Assembly: GCA_934255485.1 (NCBI GenBank)
Contig: CAKQOG010000011.1
Span: forward strand, 14,528-78,527
Length of the DNA: 64,000 nucleotides
Origin: an uncultured Prevotellamassilia sp.
Lineage (GTDB): Bacteria > Bacteroidota > Bacteroidia > Bacteroidales > Bacteroidaceae
Reading direction: 5' to 3'
Shown here: positions 28,601 through 36,934 of the stretch, in pieces
Numbering within the stretch: position 1 is the first letter of the stretch
How the letters are laid out: each line of letters starts with the position of its first letter
The notes under the pieces: generated by a model
Databases searched by the model: none
Told to the model about the DNA's origin: nothing
The model's input: the letters and a program-made list of their open reading frames with translations, nothing else
Program-made: the position numbers and the translations under genes

Positions 28601-29180
28601 GGCGGATGTCTTCTTGATCCATTACCTCGATCTTCTGATACTCGTGTGATGTGCGGAAGCCATCAAAGAAGTTGATGAATGGAACACGTGTTTCGAGCGT
28701 TGTGAGGTGAGCAACAGCCGAGAGGTCCATAACTTCTTGTACTGAGCCTTCGCACAACATAGCAAAGCCTGTTTGACGGCATGCCATTACGTCAGAGTGG
28801 TCGCCAAAGATACAAAGAGAGTGAGTGGCAAGTGTACGAGCAGATACATGGAATACGCATGGGAGCAACTCACCAGCAATCTTGTACATATTAGGTATCA
28901 TCAGGAGCAAGCCCTGTGATGCAGTGAAAGTAGTGGTTAATGCACCTGCTTGGAGCGAGCCGTGAACTGCACCTGCTGCACCACCTTCGCTTTGCATTTC
29001 TTGAACCTTTACGGTGTCACCGAAAAGGTTGATACGACCTTGAGCAGACCATTCATCCACGTGCTCTGCCATTGGAGACGACGGAGTGATTGGGTAAATG
29101 GCAGCAACCTCAGAAAACATGTACGCAATGTGCGCAGCGGCTTGGTTACCGTCACAAGTAATGAATTTCTTGTTTGCCAT
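25626..29180 (-). CDS. nifJ: Pyruvate:ferredoxin (flavodoxin) oxidoreductase, single-chain
   Basis: 1184 residues from MANKKFITCDGN. A longer frame reaches 29234, but the added 18 residues are not family-like. It converts pyruvate and CoA to acetyl-CoA, CO2 and reduced ferredoxin, the main anaerobic pyruvate exit. Domain order is normal: the pyrimidine-binding domain (AAAHIAYMFSEVAAIYPITP), the CoA-binding middle, two ferredoxin-type clusters (CIQCNKCDFVCPH and CLGCGNCVDVCPG) near 690-760, then the TPP domain with CSGCGETPY and GGDGASYDIGYGG. The proximal-cluster cysteine (GCATCKQ) is also present. The gene is large and intact. Confidence 0.96.
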   Translation of the reverse strand: MANKKFITCDGNQAAAHIAYMFSEVAAIYPITPSSPMAEHVDEWSAQGRINLFGDTVKVQEMQSEGGAAGAVHGSLQAGALTTTFTASQGLLLMIPNMYKIAGELLPCVFHVSARTLATHSLCIFGDHSDVMACRQTGFAMLCEGSVQEVMDLSAVAHLTTLETRVPFINFFDGFRTSHEYQKIEVMDQEDIRPLVPMDKVAEFRSRALTPEHPVARGMAENPETFFAHREVCNPYYESVPAVVEKYMAEISKITGREYKLFSYYGADDAERVIICMGSVTEAAREAIDYLNAKGEKVGMVSVHLYRPFSVKHLLAAVPKTCKKIAVLDRTKEPGANGEPLYLDVKDAFYDVENRPLIVGGRYGLGSCDTTPTMIISVYDNLALPEPKDHFTLGIVDDVTFKSLPLEKEMALGGEGIFEAKFYGLGADGTVGANKNSIKIIGDNTDKYCQAYFSYDSKKSGGFTCSHLRFGDHPIRSTYQIKTPNFVACHVQAYLHMYDVLRGLRDNGTFLLNTIWEGDELVKNLPNNAKRYFAEHNITVYYINATKIAQEIGLGNRTNTILQSAFFRITGVIPVDLAVEQMKKFIVKSYSKKGQDIVDKNYQAVDRGGEYKQLTVDPTWATLPEDAKVERDEPAYISDLVRPINAQNGDLLPVSAYKVSEDGTWHQGTAAYEKRGVAAFVPVWHKENCIQCNKCDFVCPHAAIRPFVLTDEELKDFKGETIEMKAPAAMKGMHFVQQVDVMDCLGCGNCVDVCPGLKGNKALEMVPLEGQEAEASNWDYCTKHVTSKQHLVDIKLNPKNSQFATPLFEFSGACSGCGETPYVKLVSQLFGDRQMIANATGCSSIYSGSIPSTPYTTNEKGQGPAWANSLFEDFCEFGMGMILANKKMRARIQSLLQEVIATDEAPAEYKAAAQEWIEGQNDAEASRAAALKLEPMIKAGAEKGCATCKQLAELSHFLTKRSQWIIGGDGASYDIGYGGLDHVLASGEDVNILVLDTEVYSNTGGQASKSTPVGAIAQFAAAGKRVTKKDLGLMQTTYGYIYVAQVAMGADQAQCLKAIKEAEAYHGPSLIIAYAPCINHGLKIKGGMGRSQAEEGRAVACGYWHLWRYNPALAEQGKNPFTLDSKEPDWDKFQDYLDHEVRFLSLKKALPEQAQELYDETKRAAQRRYASYVRKTKEDWSEQI

Positions 29181-29348
29181 AATTGTTGAATTGGAAGTGT
29201 TTGACCGAACATTTAATCTTGTTACGATATGCACCGACTATATGTTATGCCCTACACTGCCTTTATTTTTAAATAGTACTTTATTTGTTATGTTTCTGCT
29301 AAGAGATTTCTGTTTTAGGAAGATTGATATGGCTGTATTTCAGCAATA

Positions 29349-30533
29349 TCAATACAAGAACCCGAACAACCAAAGTGGTATTTCGTTTTCACGACCTACA
29401 TCTGTATTATACTTCACATAAATGGTGTTGGCTACAGTGCGCACTCTGCGCGATCTGTCGCACACGCAAATATTTGTTGTATTGTTTATACGGAACATAC
29501 CCAATCGCTTGCCTTTATTAACGGTGTGATGACGCCATAGGCAATTAACAAAATAGGTTTCCATGATGGTTTGCTCAGTCATGCAACTTTCGTAAAGTGC
29601 ATTCATTAAGTTAGCATCGTGCAGATAGATAGCTGCTGGTTTTTTGGGGAATGTCTCACCCTCATGGTGTACCATATTGATAAGACGTGTTTCCTCAAGA
29701 TACTTTAGATAGTTCATCACTGTTGCACGCGACGTGCCTATCTCTTGCGCCAATTTGCTTACGTTGGGAGCAGAAGGGTCGCCTATTGCCAACAGATAGA
29801 GCAATTTTTTTATTCTCGAAAGGTACTTGAGTTCAATCTGCTTGTTTAGCAACAAGTCTACCTCTATCATATTGTTCATGGCCTTGAGCAAAGCCTCTGT
29901 GAAATTGTGATTTTCGAGGAAGAATGGGTAATATCCGTGTTGCAGATAATCTTGAAAATAGTGCCATGGATGCACCTTGGGCAAGATTGTCTTTAATATC
30001 TGCTCATGATTAGAGAGAAGCTGGTCGAAAGTGTATGCGCCAAAATTCTCGTTAGTTTCAAGATTGATGTACTCGCGAAATGAGAAGCCATGGAGAACAT
30101 AAGTACGACTAATTGAAGACAATTCTGTACTATCTTCGCCATCGTCGGCATTAACCGAAGTTGTGGTGTAAACTATGCGCAAATAGGGATATTTGTGATA
30201 GCATTCGCATAGTTGCTCACGCCAATTGGGTAGTTTAAATGCTTGGTCTATAAGCAATACTTGTCCACCTTCGGCCATAAAGCGCCCAGCAAAATCAACG
30301 ATGCCATGCGCTTGAAAATAGAAACTATTAAGGTTTATGTATAGGCACTGACGAAGCCGTACGTCAAAGTTTTCTTTGGCATACTGCAATAAGAAAGAAG
30401 TACGTCCCACGCCACGTGGACCTTTTATACCTATCATGCGGTAGCTCCAATCTATCGTATCCATTAAAGACCGACGAACGGGAGCATTGAAATGTTCCAT
30501 TAGATAGGCGTGCGATTTAAAAAACGTCTCCAT
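29349..30533 (-). CDS. AAA ATPase with DUF4143-like C-terminal domain
   Basis: 394 residues. An N-terminal AAA_14 ATPase (Walker A GPRGVGRTS, about 38-46; Walker B VLLIDQAF near 93) is followed by a winged-helix/DUF4143 region (about 230-370) with LAQEIGTSRATVMNYLKYLEE, a helix-turn-helix-like stretch. The family is abundant and of unknown physiological role; it is often suspected in DNA or defence functions. This copy has R where K is usual in GxxGxGK (VGRTS), which is tolerated in the family. It has a canonical promoter at 30562-30593 and is divergent from ddh. Confidence 0.85.
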   Translation of the reverse strand: METFFKSHAYLMEHFNAPVRRSLMDTIDWSYRMIGIKGPRGVGRTSFLLQYAKENFDVRLRQCLYINLNSFYFQAHGIVDFAGRFMAEGGQVLLIDQAFKLPNWREQLCECYHKYPYLRIVYTTTSVNADDGEDSTELSSISRTYVLHGFSFREYINLETNENFGAYTFDQLLSNHEQILKTILPKVHPWHYFQDYLQHGYYPFFLENHNFTEALLKAMNNMIEVDLLLNKQIELKYLSRIKKLLYLLAIGDPSAPNVSKLAQEIGTSRATVMNYLKYLEETRLINMVHHEGETFPKKPAAIYLHDANLMNALYESCMTEQTIMETYFVNCLWRHHTVNKGKRLGMFRINNTTNICVCDRSRRVRTVANTIYVKYNTDVGRENEIPLWLFGFLY

Positions 30534-30561
30534 TTGTAATCTGGTTTCTATAAATTCAAGG

Positions 30562-30593
30562 CAAAGTTACAAAGTTGTCGTGGAACTTGCAAA
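30562..30593 (-). promoter_or_regulatory. Canonical promoter for the AAA/DUF4143 ATPase
   Basis: On the minus strand TTTG (30590-30593) and TAACTTTG (30562-30569) are 20 bp apart, 28 bp upstream of the ATG. Confidence 0.75.
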
Positions 30594-30711
30594 GCAAACA
30601 TGACATTTTTTTAAAGCTTTTTATGATACGAAGCACTCGCTATTAATGGGTATTTTTTCTTTGTAAAAAAGGTTTTAAACTCGCATTTTAATATAGTTAA
30701 TATTTTTTATT

Positions 30712-30719
30712 TATCTTCG
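30712..30719 (+). promoter_or_regulatory. Variant -7 box (TAnnTTCG) upstream of ddh
   Basis: TATCTTCG, followed by CATAAAA as in the box at 18230. It implies a leader of about 150 nt. The rest of the 340-bp gap shows nothing further. Confidence 0.35.
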
Positions 30720-30874
30720 CATAAAAATTACGACAAAAGCACATCGTTAGCTTTATATAAAATATACTATGTTCAGCACCACATGACTATCAAACATGAT
30801 ACAATTATAAACGGATGTATTCGGGCACAGCACGTACATTCGTATAACAACCCCTAATCACTAAAATAAATAAA

Positions 30875-31774
30875 ATGAAAAAAATTCGCGCTGCGATAGT
30901 TGGCTATGGTAACATTGGCCACTACACACTACAGGCTCTTGAAGCTGCTCCCGACTTTGAAGTAGCTGGTATCGTTCGCCGCAAAGGTAATGAGAATTGC
31001 CCTAATGAACTCCAAAAATACAATGTTGTAAAACACATCAGCGAACTCACCGATGTTGATGTTGCTATTCTTGCCACTCCTACTCGTAGCGTTGAAAGCT
31101 ATGCTAAGGAATGCTTGAGCCAAGGCATCAACACTGTGGATAGCTTTGACATCCACACTAAGATTGTAGACTTGCGTCGTTCGCTCAACGCCGTGGCTGA
31201 AGAACACAAAGTTGTAAGCATTATTTCGGCAGGTTGGGACCCAGGTTCTGACTCAGTAGTTCGCACTTTACTGCAAGCCATTGCGCCTAAGGGCATTACA
31301 TACACCAACTTTGGTCCTGGTATGTCGATGGGACACACCGTGGCTGTTAAAGCTATTGAAGGCGTAAAGAAAGCACTCTCGATGACTATCCCAACTGGTA
31401 CTGGCATTCACCGCCGTATGGTATATGTTGAGATTGAAGATGGTTATGACTTCGACAAGATCGCAACTGCTATCAAGCAAGATCCATATTTTGCTTCAGA
31501 CGAAACACACGTTAATCTTGTGCCTTCAGTAGACGATGTTATCGATATGGGACATGGCGTGAACCTTACTCGCAAGGGTGTAAGCGGCATCACTCAGAAC
31601 CAACTCTTTGAGTTTAATATGCGCATTAACAATCCTGCTCTTACGGGCCAAGTATTAGTATGCGTGGCACGCGCTTCTATGAAGCAACGCCCTGGTTGCT
31701 ACACCATGATAGAAATCCCCGTTATCGACCTATTGCCAGGCGACCGTGAGGATAACATCCGCCACTTGGTATAA
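30875..31774 (+). CDS. ddh: meso-Diaminopimelate D-dehydrogenase
   Basis: 299 residues. It reductively aminates tetrahydrodipicolinate with ammonia and NADPH straight to meso-DAP, the short lysine/peptidoglycan route common in Bacteroidetes. The Rossmann motif is VGYGNIG (residues 9-15); IVRRKG at about 34-39 fits NADPH binding; TVDSFDIH, SAGWDPGSDS and FGPGMSMGHT are the substrate-site blocks. The length is typical. It is a single gene, closed by a terminator at 31796. Confidence 0.96.
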   Translation: MKKIRAAIVGYGNIGHYTLQALEAAPDFEVAGIVRRKGNENCPNELQKYNVVKHISELTDVDVAILATPTRSVESYAKECLSQGINTVDSFDIHTKIVDLRRSLNAVAEEHKVVSIISAGWDPGSDSVVRTLLQAIAPKGITYTNFGPGMSMGHTVAVKAIEGVKKALSMTIPTGTGIHRRMVYVEIEDGYDFDKIATAIKQDPYFASDETHVNLVPSVDDVIDMGHGVNLTRKGVSGITQNQLFEFNMRINNPALTGQVLVCVARASMKQRPGCYTMIEIPVIDLLPGDREDNIRHLV

Positions 31775-31795
31775 AAAAATCAGTAAGCACAATAT

Positions 31796-31834
31796 AAAAT
31801 CGGTTGGTACATGCTATATGTGCCAACCGATTTT
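31796..31834 (+). terminator. Terminator after ddh
   Basis: AAAATCGGTTGG (31796-31807) pairs perfectly with CCAACCGATTTT (31823-31834); the loop can pair further (ACA/TGT). Confidence 0.85.
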
Positions 31835-31877
31835 ATTTGTAGATGATTTTAAAAATTACTAATTCACAACGTCACCT

Positions 31878-31909
31878 CTTGCATGCAATAGCATTATGCC
31901 TTACCTTTG
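31878..31909 (+). promoter_or_regulatory. Promoter for the SIMPL-domain gene
   Basis: TACCTTTG at 31902-31909 with CTTG (3 of 4 to TTTG) 20 bp upstream. It rules out any translation start before about 31915 and supports the ATG at 31955. Confidence 0.6.
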
Positions 31910-31954
31910 CCCCAAGAGATTATTCTGCATAAGTATCAACTAAATTTATTGATT

Positions 31955-32662
31955 ATGAAAAACTATCGAATTGAAGCCATTATTCTAACCATTGGCTTAT
32001 CACTTATGGGCTTATTTATCTATTTTGGTCTTGCTTCTTTTTCGGCTAAAGACCGTGTTGTGAGTGTTAGAGGACTTGCTGAACGCGAGATGAAAGCCGA
32101 TCGTGTGAATTGGCCCGTTGTATACAAAACTACAGGCAACGACCTACAAACCATCTACACACAGCTAAACAACGTAAATAACGGCATTGTTAAGTTCCTT
32201 GTTTCAAATGGCATTCCACAAGCAGACATAAGTATTAACGCACCATCAATAGTAGACTTAAAAGCAGACCGATACGCCTCTGAAACAGACCGCACACGCG
32301 ACCGATACAATGTGACAAGCATTATTATGGTCACTTCGTCACACGTTGAAGAAGCACGTAAACTTATGCCCAGAATGGGCGAGCTACTAAAGCAAGGCAT
32401 AGCTATCTCTGCGGGCGACTACGATAGTAAAGTTCAATATGAATTTACGAGTTTAAACAAAGTAAAACCACAAATGATTGAAGAGGCCACCAAGAATGCA
32501 AGAGAAGCTGCAATCAAATTTTCAAACGATTCGAATAGTAAAATCGGCAAAATCAAGACTGCCTCACAAGGATTATTTACAATTGAAGATCGCGATCAAT
32601 ACACACCTTATATAAAGAAGGTGAGAGTTGTTACTTCAATAGACTATTTTGTGGAAAACTAA
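31955..32662 (+). CDS. SIMPL domain-containing (DUF541) protein
   Basis: 235 residues from MKNYRIEAII. A membrane anchor or uncleaved signal lies at about 7-28; then a SIMPL/DUF541 domain: VSVRGLAEREMKADRVNWPV, the internal TSIIMVTSSHVEEARKLM, and the C-terminal VRVVTSIDYFVE. The family occurs in the bacterial envelope (E. coli YggE), is linked to oxidative-stress tolerance and forms ring-shaped oligomers in some members; the exact role here is unknown. The start is fixed by the promoter at 31902, which overlaps an upstream TTG-initiated frame. Confidence 0.85.
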   Translation: MKNYRIEAIILTIGLSLMGLFIYFGLASFSAKDRVVSVRGLAEREMKADRVNWPVVYKTTGNDLQTIYTQLNNVNNGIVKFLVSNGIPQADISINAPSIVDLKADRYASETDRTRDRYNVTSIIMVTSSHVEEARKLMPRMGELLKQGIAISAGDYDSKVQYEFTSLNKVKPQMIEEATKNAREAAIKFSNDSNSKIGKIKTASQGLFTIEDRDQYTPYIKKVRVVTSIDYFVEN

Positions 32663-32726
32663 AGGCTTGTTTTTCAGAAGAAATACAGGGAATGTTGGAT
32701 ACATTATTTGAGAGTTTAATCATAAA

Positions 32727-32761
32727 AATTAATGGAGGCGTCGTCTCTACGAGCCTCCATT
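32727..32761. terminator. Bidirectional terminator between the SIMPL gene and aroC
   Basis: TTAATGGAGGC (32727-32737) pairs perfectly with GCCTCCATTAA (32751-32761) over a 13-nt loop, between convergent genes. Confidence 0.75.
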
Positions 32762-32903
32762 AACCAACACAAAAACTAAACTAGACTTAACTAAACTATT
32801 TAATAGCGTTATCATCACGACAACTTGATACTGCAAATATATAATAATGTTATTTACAAACCAAGAATTTGCAAAGAAAAGTTTGCAAAATTTTAGTTTT
32901 TCT

Positions 32904-33977
32904 TTATTTTATCGTTTTATCTAACATTATATTGTCGAGAATAACCATGGCCGCCATTGCTTCTACAATAGGCACCGCTCGTGGCAACACGCATGGATCG
33001 TGACGTCCACGAGCTTTTAATATTGTTGGATTTCCGTTTTTATCAACAGTTTGTTGCTCTCGCAAAAGCGTTGCTACAGGCTTAAATGCCACACGAAAAT
33101 AAATATCCTGACCATTACTAAGCCCTCCTTGAATACCTCCACTATGGTTGGTGCGAGTGGTTATGCCACCATTACCATCGGGTATGAAAATATCATTTTG
33201 TTCACTACCTCTTGCCGTAACTCCAGCAAAGCCCTCGCCATACTCAAAACCTTTTACTGCATTGATGCTAAGCATAGCCGCACCTAGTTGTGCATGCAGT
33301 TTGCCAAATACAGGGTCGCCCAAACCTACAGGGCATCCTTTAATAACAGCGGTTATCACCCCTCCTATTGTATCACCATCAGCCTTGACATCAGCTATAA
33401 GCTGCGCCATTTTCTCAGCAGTTTCCTTGTCTGGACAGCGCACGGGGTTTTTCTCTATATTATTGAAATCATAGTCTTTATAATCTCCACTAAGTGCTAT
33501 ATTACCTACTTGAGAGGTATATGCTATGATTTGAATACCTTTATCGCGTAAGGCCATTTTAGCAAATGCACCTCCAACAACACGCGCAATTGTTTCGCGT
33601 GCAGATGTTCGTCCTCCCCCTCTGTGGTCGCGTATGCCATATTTGCATTGGTAAGTAAAATCGGCATGCGACGGACGGAACACATCGCGCATATTGTCAT
33701 AATCGTTTGAATGTTGGTTTTCGTTGGGCACAAAAAAACCTATGGGGCAACCAGTTGTAATCCCCTCGAATATGCCCGAGAGTATTTGCACTTTATCGCT
33801 TTCTTTACGCGCAGTGGTCAAGTTGCTTTGTCCTGGCTTGCGTCGGTCGAGTTCAAATTGCAAGAAATCTAAATCCACCTTTACTCCTGCGGGCATACCA
33901 TCTATCACACCCCCGATGCCAGCTCCATGACTCTCACCAAAAGTTGTCAAACGAAATATATTGCCAAATGTGTTCAT
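32904..33977 (-). CDS. aroC: Chorismate synthase
   Basis: 357 residues from [18 protein letters not shown]; an in-frame ATG at 34052 would add 25 residues unlike the family and would read through the slyD terminator. AroC removes phosphate from EPSP to give chorismate, using reduced FMN. Signature blocks are [15 protein letters not shown] near the start, [18 protein letters not shown] [17 protein letters not shown] near residue 125, and [13 protein letters not shown] near 300. It is isolated from other aro genes. Confidence 0.96.
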   Translation of the reverse strand: MNTFGNIFRLTTFGESHGAGIGGVIDGMPAGVKVDLDFLQFELDRRKPGQSNLTTARKESDKVQILSGIFEGITTGCPIGFFVPNENQHSNDYDNMRDVFRPSHADFTYQCKYGIRDHRGGGRTSARETIARVVGGAFAKMALRDKGIQIIAYTSQVGNIALSGDYKDYDFNNIEKNPVRCPDKETAEKMAQLIADVKADGDTIGGVITAVIKGCPVGLGDPVFGKLHAQLGAAMLSINAVKGFEYGEGFAGVTARGSEQNDIFIPDGNGGITTRTNHSGGIQGGLSNGQDIYFRVAFKPVATLLREQQTVDKNGNPTILKARGRHDPCVLPRAVPIVEAMAAMVILDNIMLDKTIK

Positions 33978-34034
33978 TATTATCAGTTTGTTTCTAATAT
34001 TGCTATGTGTTGATGTTTTATGGTCGTAAATAGT

Positions 34035-34071
34035 AAATAGGTATTCAAACAAACATTTTGAATACCTATTT
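34035..34071 (-). terminator. Terminator after slyD
   Basis: AAATAGGTATTCAAA (34035-34049) pairs perfectly (15 bp) with TTTGAATACCTATTT (34057-34071), 18 bp past the slyD stop. Confidence 0.85.
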
Positions 34072-34088
34072 GCTTACTCTTTTAGAGA

Positions 34089-34712
34089 TTAGTGATTGTG
34101 GCAGCAACCTTCACCATGTTCATGGTGATGACCACCGCAACATCCGCCTTCGCCATGTTCATGGCAGTCGCCGTGGCATCCACCTTCGCCACCACAGCCA
34201 CTGCAACCGCCCTCGCCACTCATCATGTTGGCAAGTTCTTTAATCTCGTCGTCAGTGGCATCACGCATTACTACAACATGTCCCTTAAAGTGGAGGTCCT
34301 TGCCTGAAAGTGGGTGATTAAGGTCTATTATTATGGTGTTATCTTTCACCTCAAGCACCAATCCGTTAAAACGTATACCGTCTGCATTAACCAATGGGAG
34401 CACTGCACCAGGATATACCATATCTTTGTCGAACTTACCATTTATGCTGAAAGTTTCCTTTGGAAGTTCTATTACATGATCTTGTTCGTAAGGACCATAA
34501 GCCTCATCTTGTTTCAACACAAAATCAAAGTTCTCACCTTCGGCTAAAGCAAGTATTTTATCCTCGAAACTATCGAGTGTAAAGCCCATACCAGAAATAA
34601 ACTGAAAAGGATGTTCTGCGGGAGCTTTTTCTACAAGTTCGTGAATACCTTTTTCATTATCTGCAAAGAGTTCGTATGCTACGGTTACATACTTGTGTGG
34701 AGTTTGTTCCAT
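34089..34712 (-). CDS. slyD: FKBP-type peptidyl-prolyl isomerase of the SlyD type with metal-binding tail
   Basis: 207 residues. The FKBP fold is split by an IF (chaperone) domain, as in SlyD: YELFADNEKG, then PFQFISGMGFTLDSFEDKIL, GPYEQDHVIELPKE, and NHPLSGKDLHFKGHVV as the returning FKBP strand. It isomerises prolyl bonds and chaperones cytosolic proteins, and in enterobacteria helps nickel delivery. The C-terminal 45 residues (about 163-207) are almost wholly Gly, Cys and His (CHGDCHEHGEGG, HHHEHGEG), with many more Cys than most SlyD tails, which points to tight binding of nickel, zinc or copper. It lies 64 bp after dnaX on the same strand. Confidence 0.92.
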   Translation of the reverse strand: MEQTPHKYVTVAYELFADNEKGIHELVEKAPAEHPFQFISGMGFTLDSFEDKILALAEGENFDFVLKQDEAYGPYEQDHVIELPKETFSINGKFDKDMVYPGAVLPLVNADGIRFNGLVLEVKDNTIIIDLNHPLSGKDLHFKGHVVVMRDATDDEIKELANMMSGEGGCSGCGGEGGCHGDCHEHGEGGCCGGHHHEHGEGCCHNH

Positions 34713-34776
34713 GTACTTATATATATTTTAATTGTCTGTATTTAGGGTTGCTTATAAAGTTATGTTTCGTTTGTTC

Positions 34777-36651
34777 TTATGCCAACTCAAGGTCGAGTTC
34801 CTTACGAAGCATTTCAAGTTCGGGCGAACGCTTCAGCATATCTTTATATTGTTCCAAACGGCTAAATGCTCTGTGTGAAGAGTTATTGGCCACAATATTT
34901 ATTTGCAAAGCAATATAATCGTTTCGCAACTGCGTACGTAGGTAGCTAATCAAAGCCACTTGCTCTTTGTGCAAATAATCAGCAACCATATCGTTCTCAA
35001 CATCTACACTTACCCTCCAAGTTGTTGTATCAACAATTGGATGCATGGCCTTCATGCGTTCGCTCATAGCTCTTTTAGTTGCAGGCAATTGCTGCGCATA
35101 TCTAAACCAATAATAAGTAAGTCGGTCGTTATCAAACAGATTTTGCTCTCGTTGTCCTTGTGCCAATGATGTACTGGTTTGTTGCATATTGTTGCTCTGC
35201 AACCTTGTTGAACCCTCACTCTGAGCATTTGGTGCAGAGGCATGAAGTTGCTGCTGAAGACTTCGCAACGAAATGGTTTGAGCAGGACGTCCGTGATACT
35301 TGGTAGAGGCTGATGCCGCAGCCGAAAGTGCAGCATACGTAGACTGTGGCGAAGCGTTTGATGCACCTTGTTGTTGTGGTGCTTGTGCTGCAGATACATT
35401 ACCCTTTTGCGCCATTGAGTTAGTACGGATGCCCCTTGTGGCATTATTAGCCGCATTTGCCGCACTGATTGGTTGCTGCGGTGCTGCAACAACATTTTTA
35501 AATATGGGTTTTAGTCGTCGTATAGGGCGACGCCCACAACCCACATCTTCATCCTCGCCCGTTGCTGCTTGCGCCACTTCGATAAGCGTAAGTTCAACAA
35601 GCAACCGCTTGTTTTGCGAGGAATTATAGTGCATATCGCAATTGCTACACAACTTAAGAGCACGATAGAGCAGTTTAGGGTTGCATTGCATAGCTTGTTG
35701 GTGATAGCGTTGGCGAACTTGGTCGCTTACATCCAATAGCGGAAGCGTTTGTTCGTCACGACTCATCAGCAGATTGCGGAAATGAGATGCCAAACCACCT
35801 ATAAAATAGTTCCCTTCAAATCCTTTAGCCAAAATATCATTGAGCGTAGTCATTGCTTTAGGGATATCACCTTTTATCAATGTGTCTGTCATGCTGAAAT
35901 AGGTATCATAGTCAAGCACATTGAGGTCTTCTATTACCTTTTTATAAGTGATGTTACCTTCGCAATAACTTGCCACTTGGTCGAATATAGATAGCGCATC
36001 GCGCATACCTCCATCGGCCTTTTCTGCAATCACGTGCAAGGCCTCAGGTTCATATTTAATGCCCTCTTTGCCTGCCACATATTCAAGGTGCTTAATCGTA
36101 TCCTTCAATGTAATACGAGCAAAATCAAATATTTGGCAACGACTTAATATCGTAGGCAATATTGCGTGCTTCTCTGTTGTAGCAAGCACAAATATGGCAT
36201 GAGCTGGTGGTTCTTCGAGTGTTTTAAGGAAAGCATTGAATGCTGCTGTTGAGAGCATATGCACCTCATCGATAATAAACACCTTGTAGCGTCCTACCTG
36301 AGGGGGTATCTGCACCTGCTCTATCAGTCCTCTTACATCTTCTACACCATTATTCGATGCTGCATCAAGCTCATGGATATTAAATGAGCGTTGCTCATTA
36401 AATGCTTTGCAACTTTCGCATTCATTGCAAGCCTCGCCATCGGGAGTAGGCGACATGCAGTTGATGGTTTTAGCAAATATACGTGCACATGTGGTTTTTC
36501 CCACACCACGTGGTCCACAAAACAAATAGGCGTGAGCCAACTTGCCTTGTGCTATCGCATTTTTTAGCGTAGTGGTCAGAGCATGCTGTCCCACTACACT
36601 ATCAAACGTCATCGGACGATATTTTCGTGCAGATACAATGTAGTTTTCCAT
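34777..36651 (-). CDS. dnaX: DNA polymerase III subunit gamma/tau
   Basis: 624 residues. The clamp-loader ATPase of the replisome. Walker A GPRGVGKTT is near residue 47; the zinc module CMSPTPDGEACNECESC near 64-80; Walker B FIIDEVHMLS near 120; sensor loop TEKHAILPTILSRCQIFDF near 158. Domain III ends near 365. A low-complexity Gln/Ala/Ser/Asn linker (about 385-510) follows, then a C-terminal tau-type domain (about 510-624). A -7 box lies at 36673. I did not look for a slip site that would yield a separate gamma form. Confidence 0.95.
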   Translation of the reverse strand: MENYIVSARKYRPMTFDSVVGQHALTTTLKNAIAQGKLAHAYLFCGPRGVGKTTCARIFAKTINCMSPTPDGEACNECESCKAFNEQRSFNIHELDAASNNGVEDVRGLIEQVQIPPQVGRYKVFIIDEVHMLSTAAFNAFLKTLEEPPAHAIFVLATTEKHAILPTILSRCQIFDFARITLKDTIKHLEYVAGKEGIKYEPEALHVIAEKADGGMRDALSIFDQVASYCEGNITYKKVIEDLNVLDYDTYFSMTDTLIKGDIPKAMTTLNDILAKGFEGNYFIGGLASHFRNLLMSRDEQTLPLLDVSDQVRQRYHQQAMQCNPKLLYRALKLCSNCDMHYNSSQNKRLLVELTLIEVAQAATGEDEDVGCGRRPIRRLKPIFKNVVAAPQQPISAANAANNATRGIRTNSMAQKGNVSAAQAPQQQGASNASPQSTYAALSAAASASTKYHGRPAQTISLRSLQQQLHASAPNAQSEGSTRLQSNNMQQTSTSLAQGQREQNLFDNDRLTYYWFRYAQQLPATKRAMSERMKAMHPIVDTTTWRVSVDVENDMVADYLHKEQVALISYLRTQLRNDYIALQINIVANNSSHRAFSRLEQYKDMLKRSPELEMLRKELDLELA

Positions 36652-36672
36652 TTCCTAAAAACAATGATGTAG

Positions 36673-36680
36673 CAAAGGTA
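36673..36680 (-). promoter_or_regulatory. -7 box for dnaX
   Basis: CAAAGGTA on the plus strand is TACCTTTG on the minus strand, 21 bp before the ATG, giving a very short leader. Confidence 0.5.
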
Positions 36681-36920
36681 ATGTTTTTTTTGTATTTATC
36701 GCACGAAGTCCTTGGCATTTCAGCATAAGTGTTTTGCTTTCAAAGGGTTGATAAATGACAATAGTTCGTCTTATACATGACAAATTTGCCTTTTTATCGT
36801 CAATTTGGCCACTACCACACATCGATAAGCATTGGCACATAAGTTGCGAAAAACAAGGGTGAAAGTCAAAGTCAATAAGACAATGGCAATAAACGATAAT
36901 AATTAAATTCAAATATAATT

Positions 36921-36925
36921 GGAGG
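36921..36925 (+). promoter_or_regulatory. Shine-Dalgarno-like GGAGG before hsp20
   Basis: GGAGG sits 9 nt upstream of the hsp20 ATG. Bacteroidetes messages seldom use such sites, and no other gene in this window has one as good. Confidence 0.6.
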
Positions 36926-36934
36926 TTTAACACT

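Noticed and set aside
25626..29234. Upstream ATG for nifJ at 29234
   Set aside because: The extra 18 residues do not resemble the family; MANKKFITCDGN at 29180 is the normal start.
31907..32662. TTG start for the SIMPL gene at 31907
   Set aside because: The codon lies in the -7 box of the gene's own promoter.
32904..34052. Upstream ATG for aroC at 34052
   Set aside because: It would begin inside the slyD terminator region; [18 protein letters not shown] is the family start.
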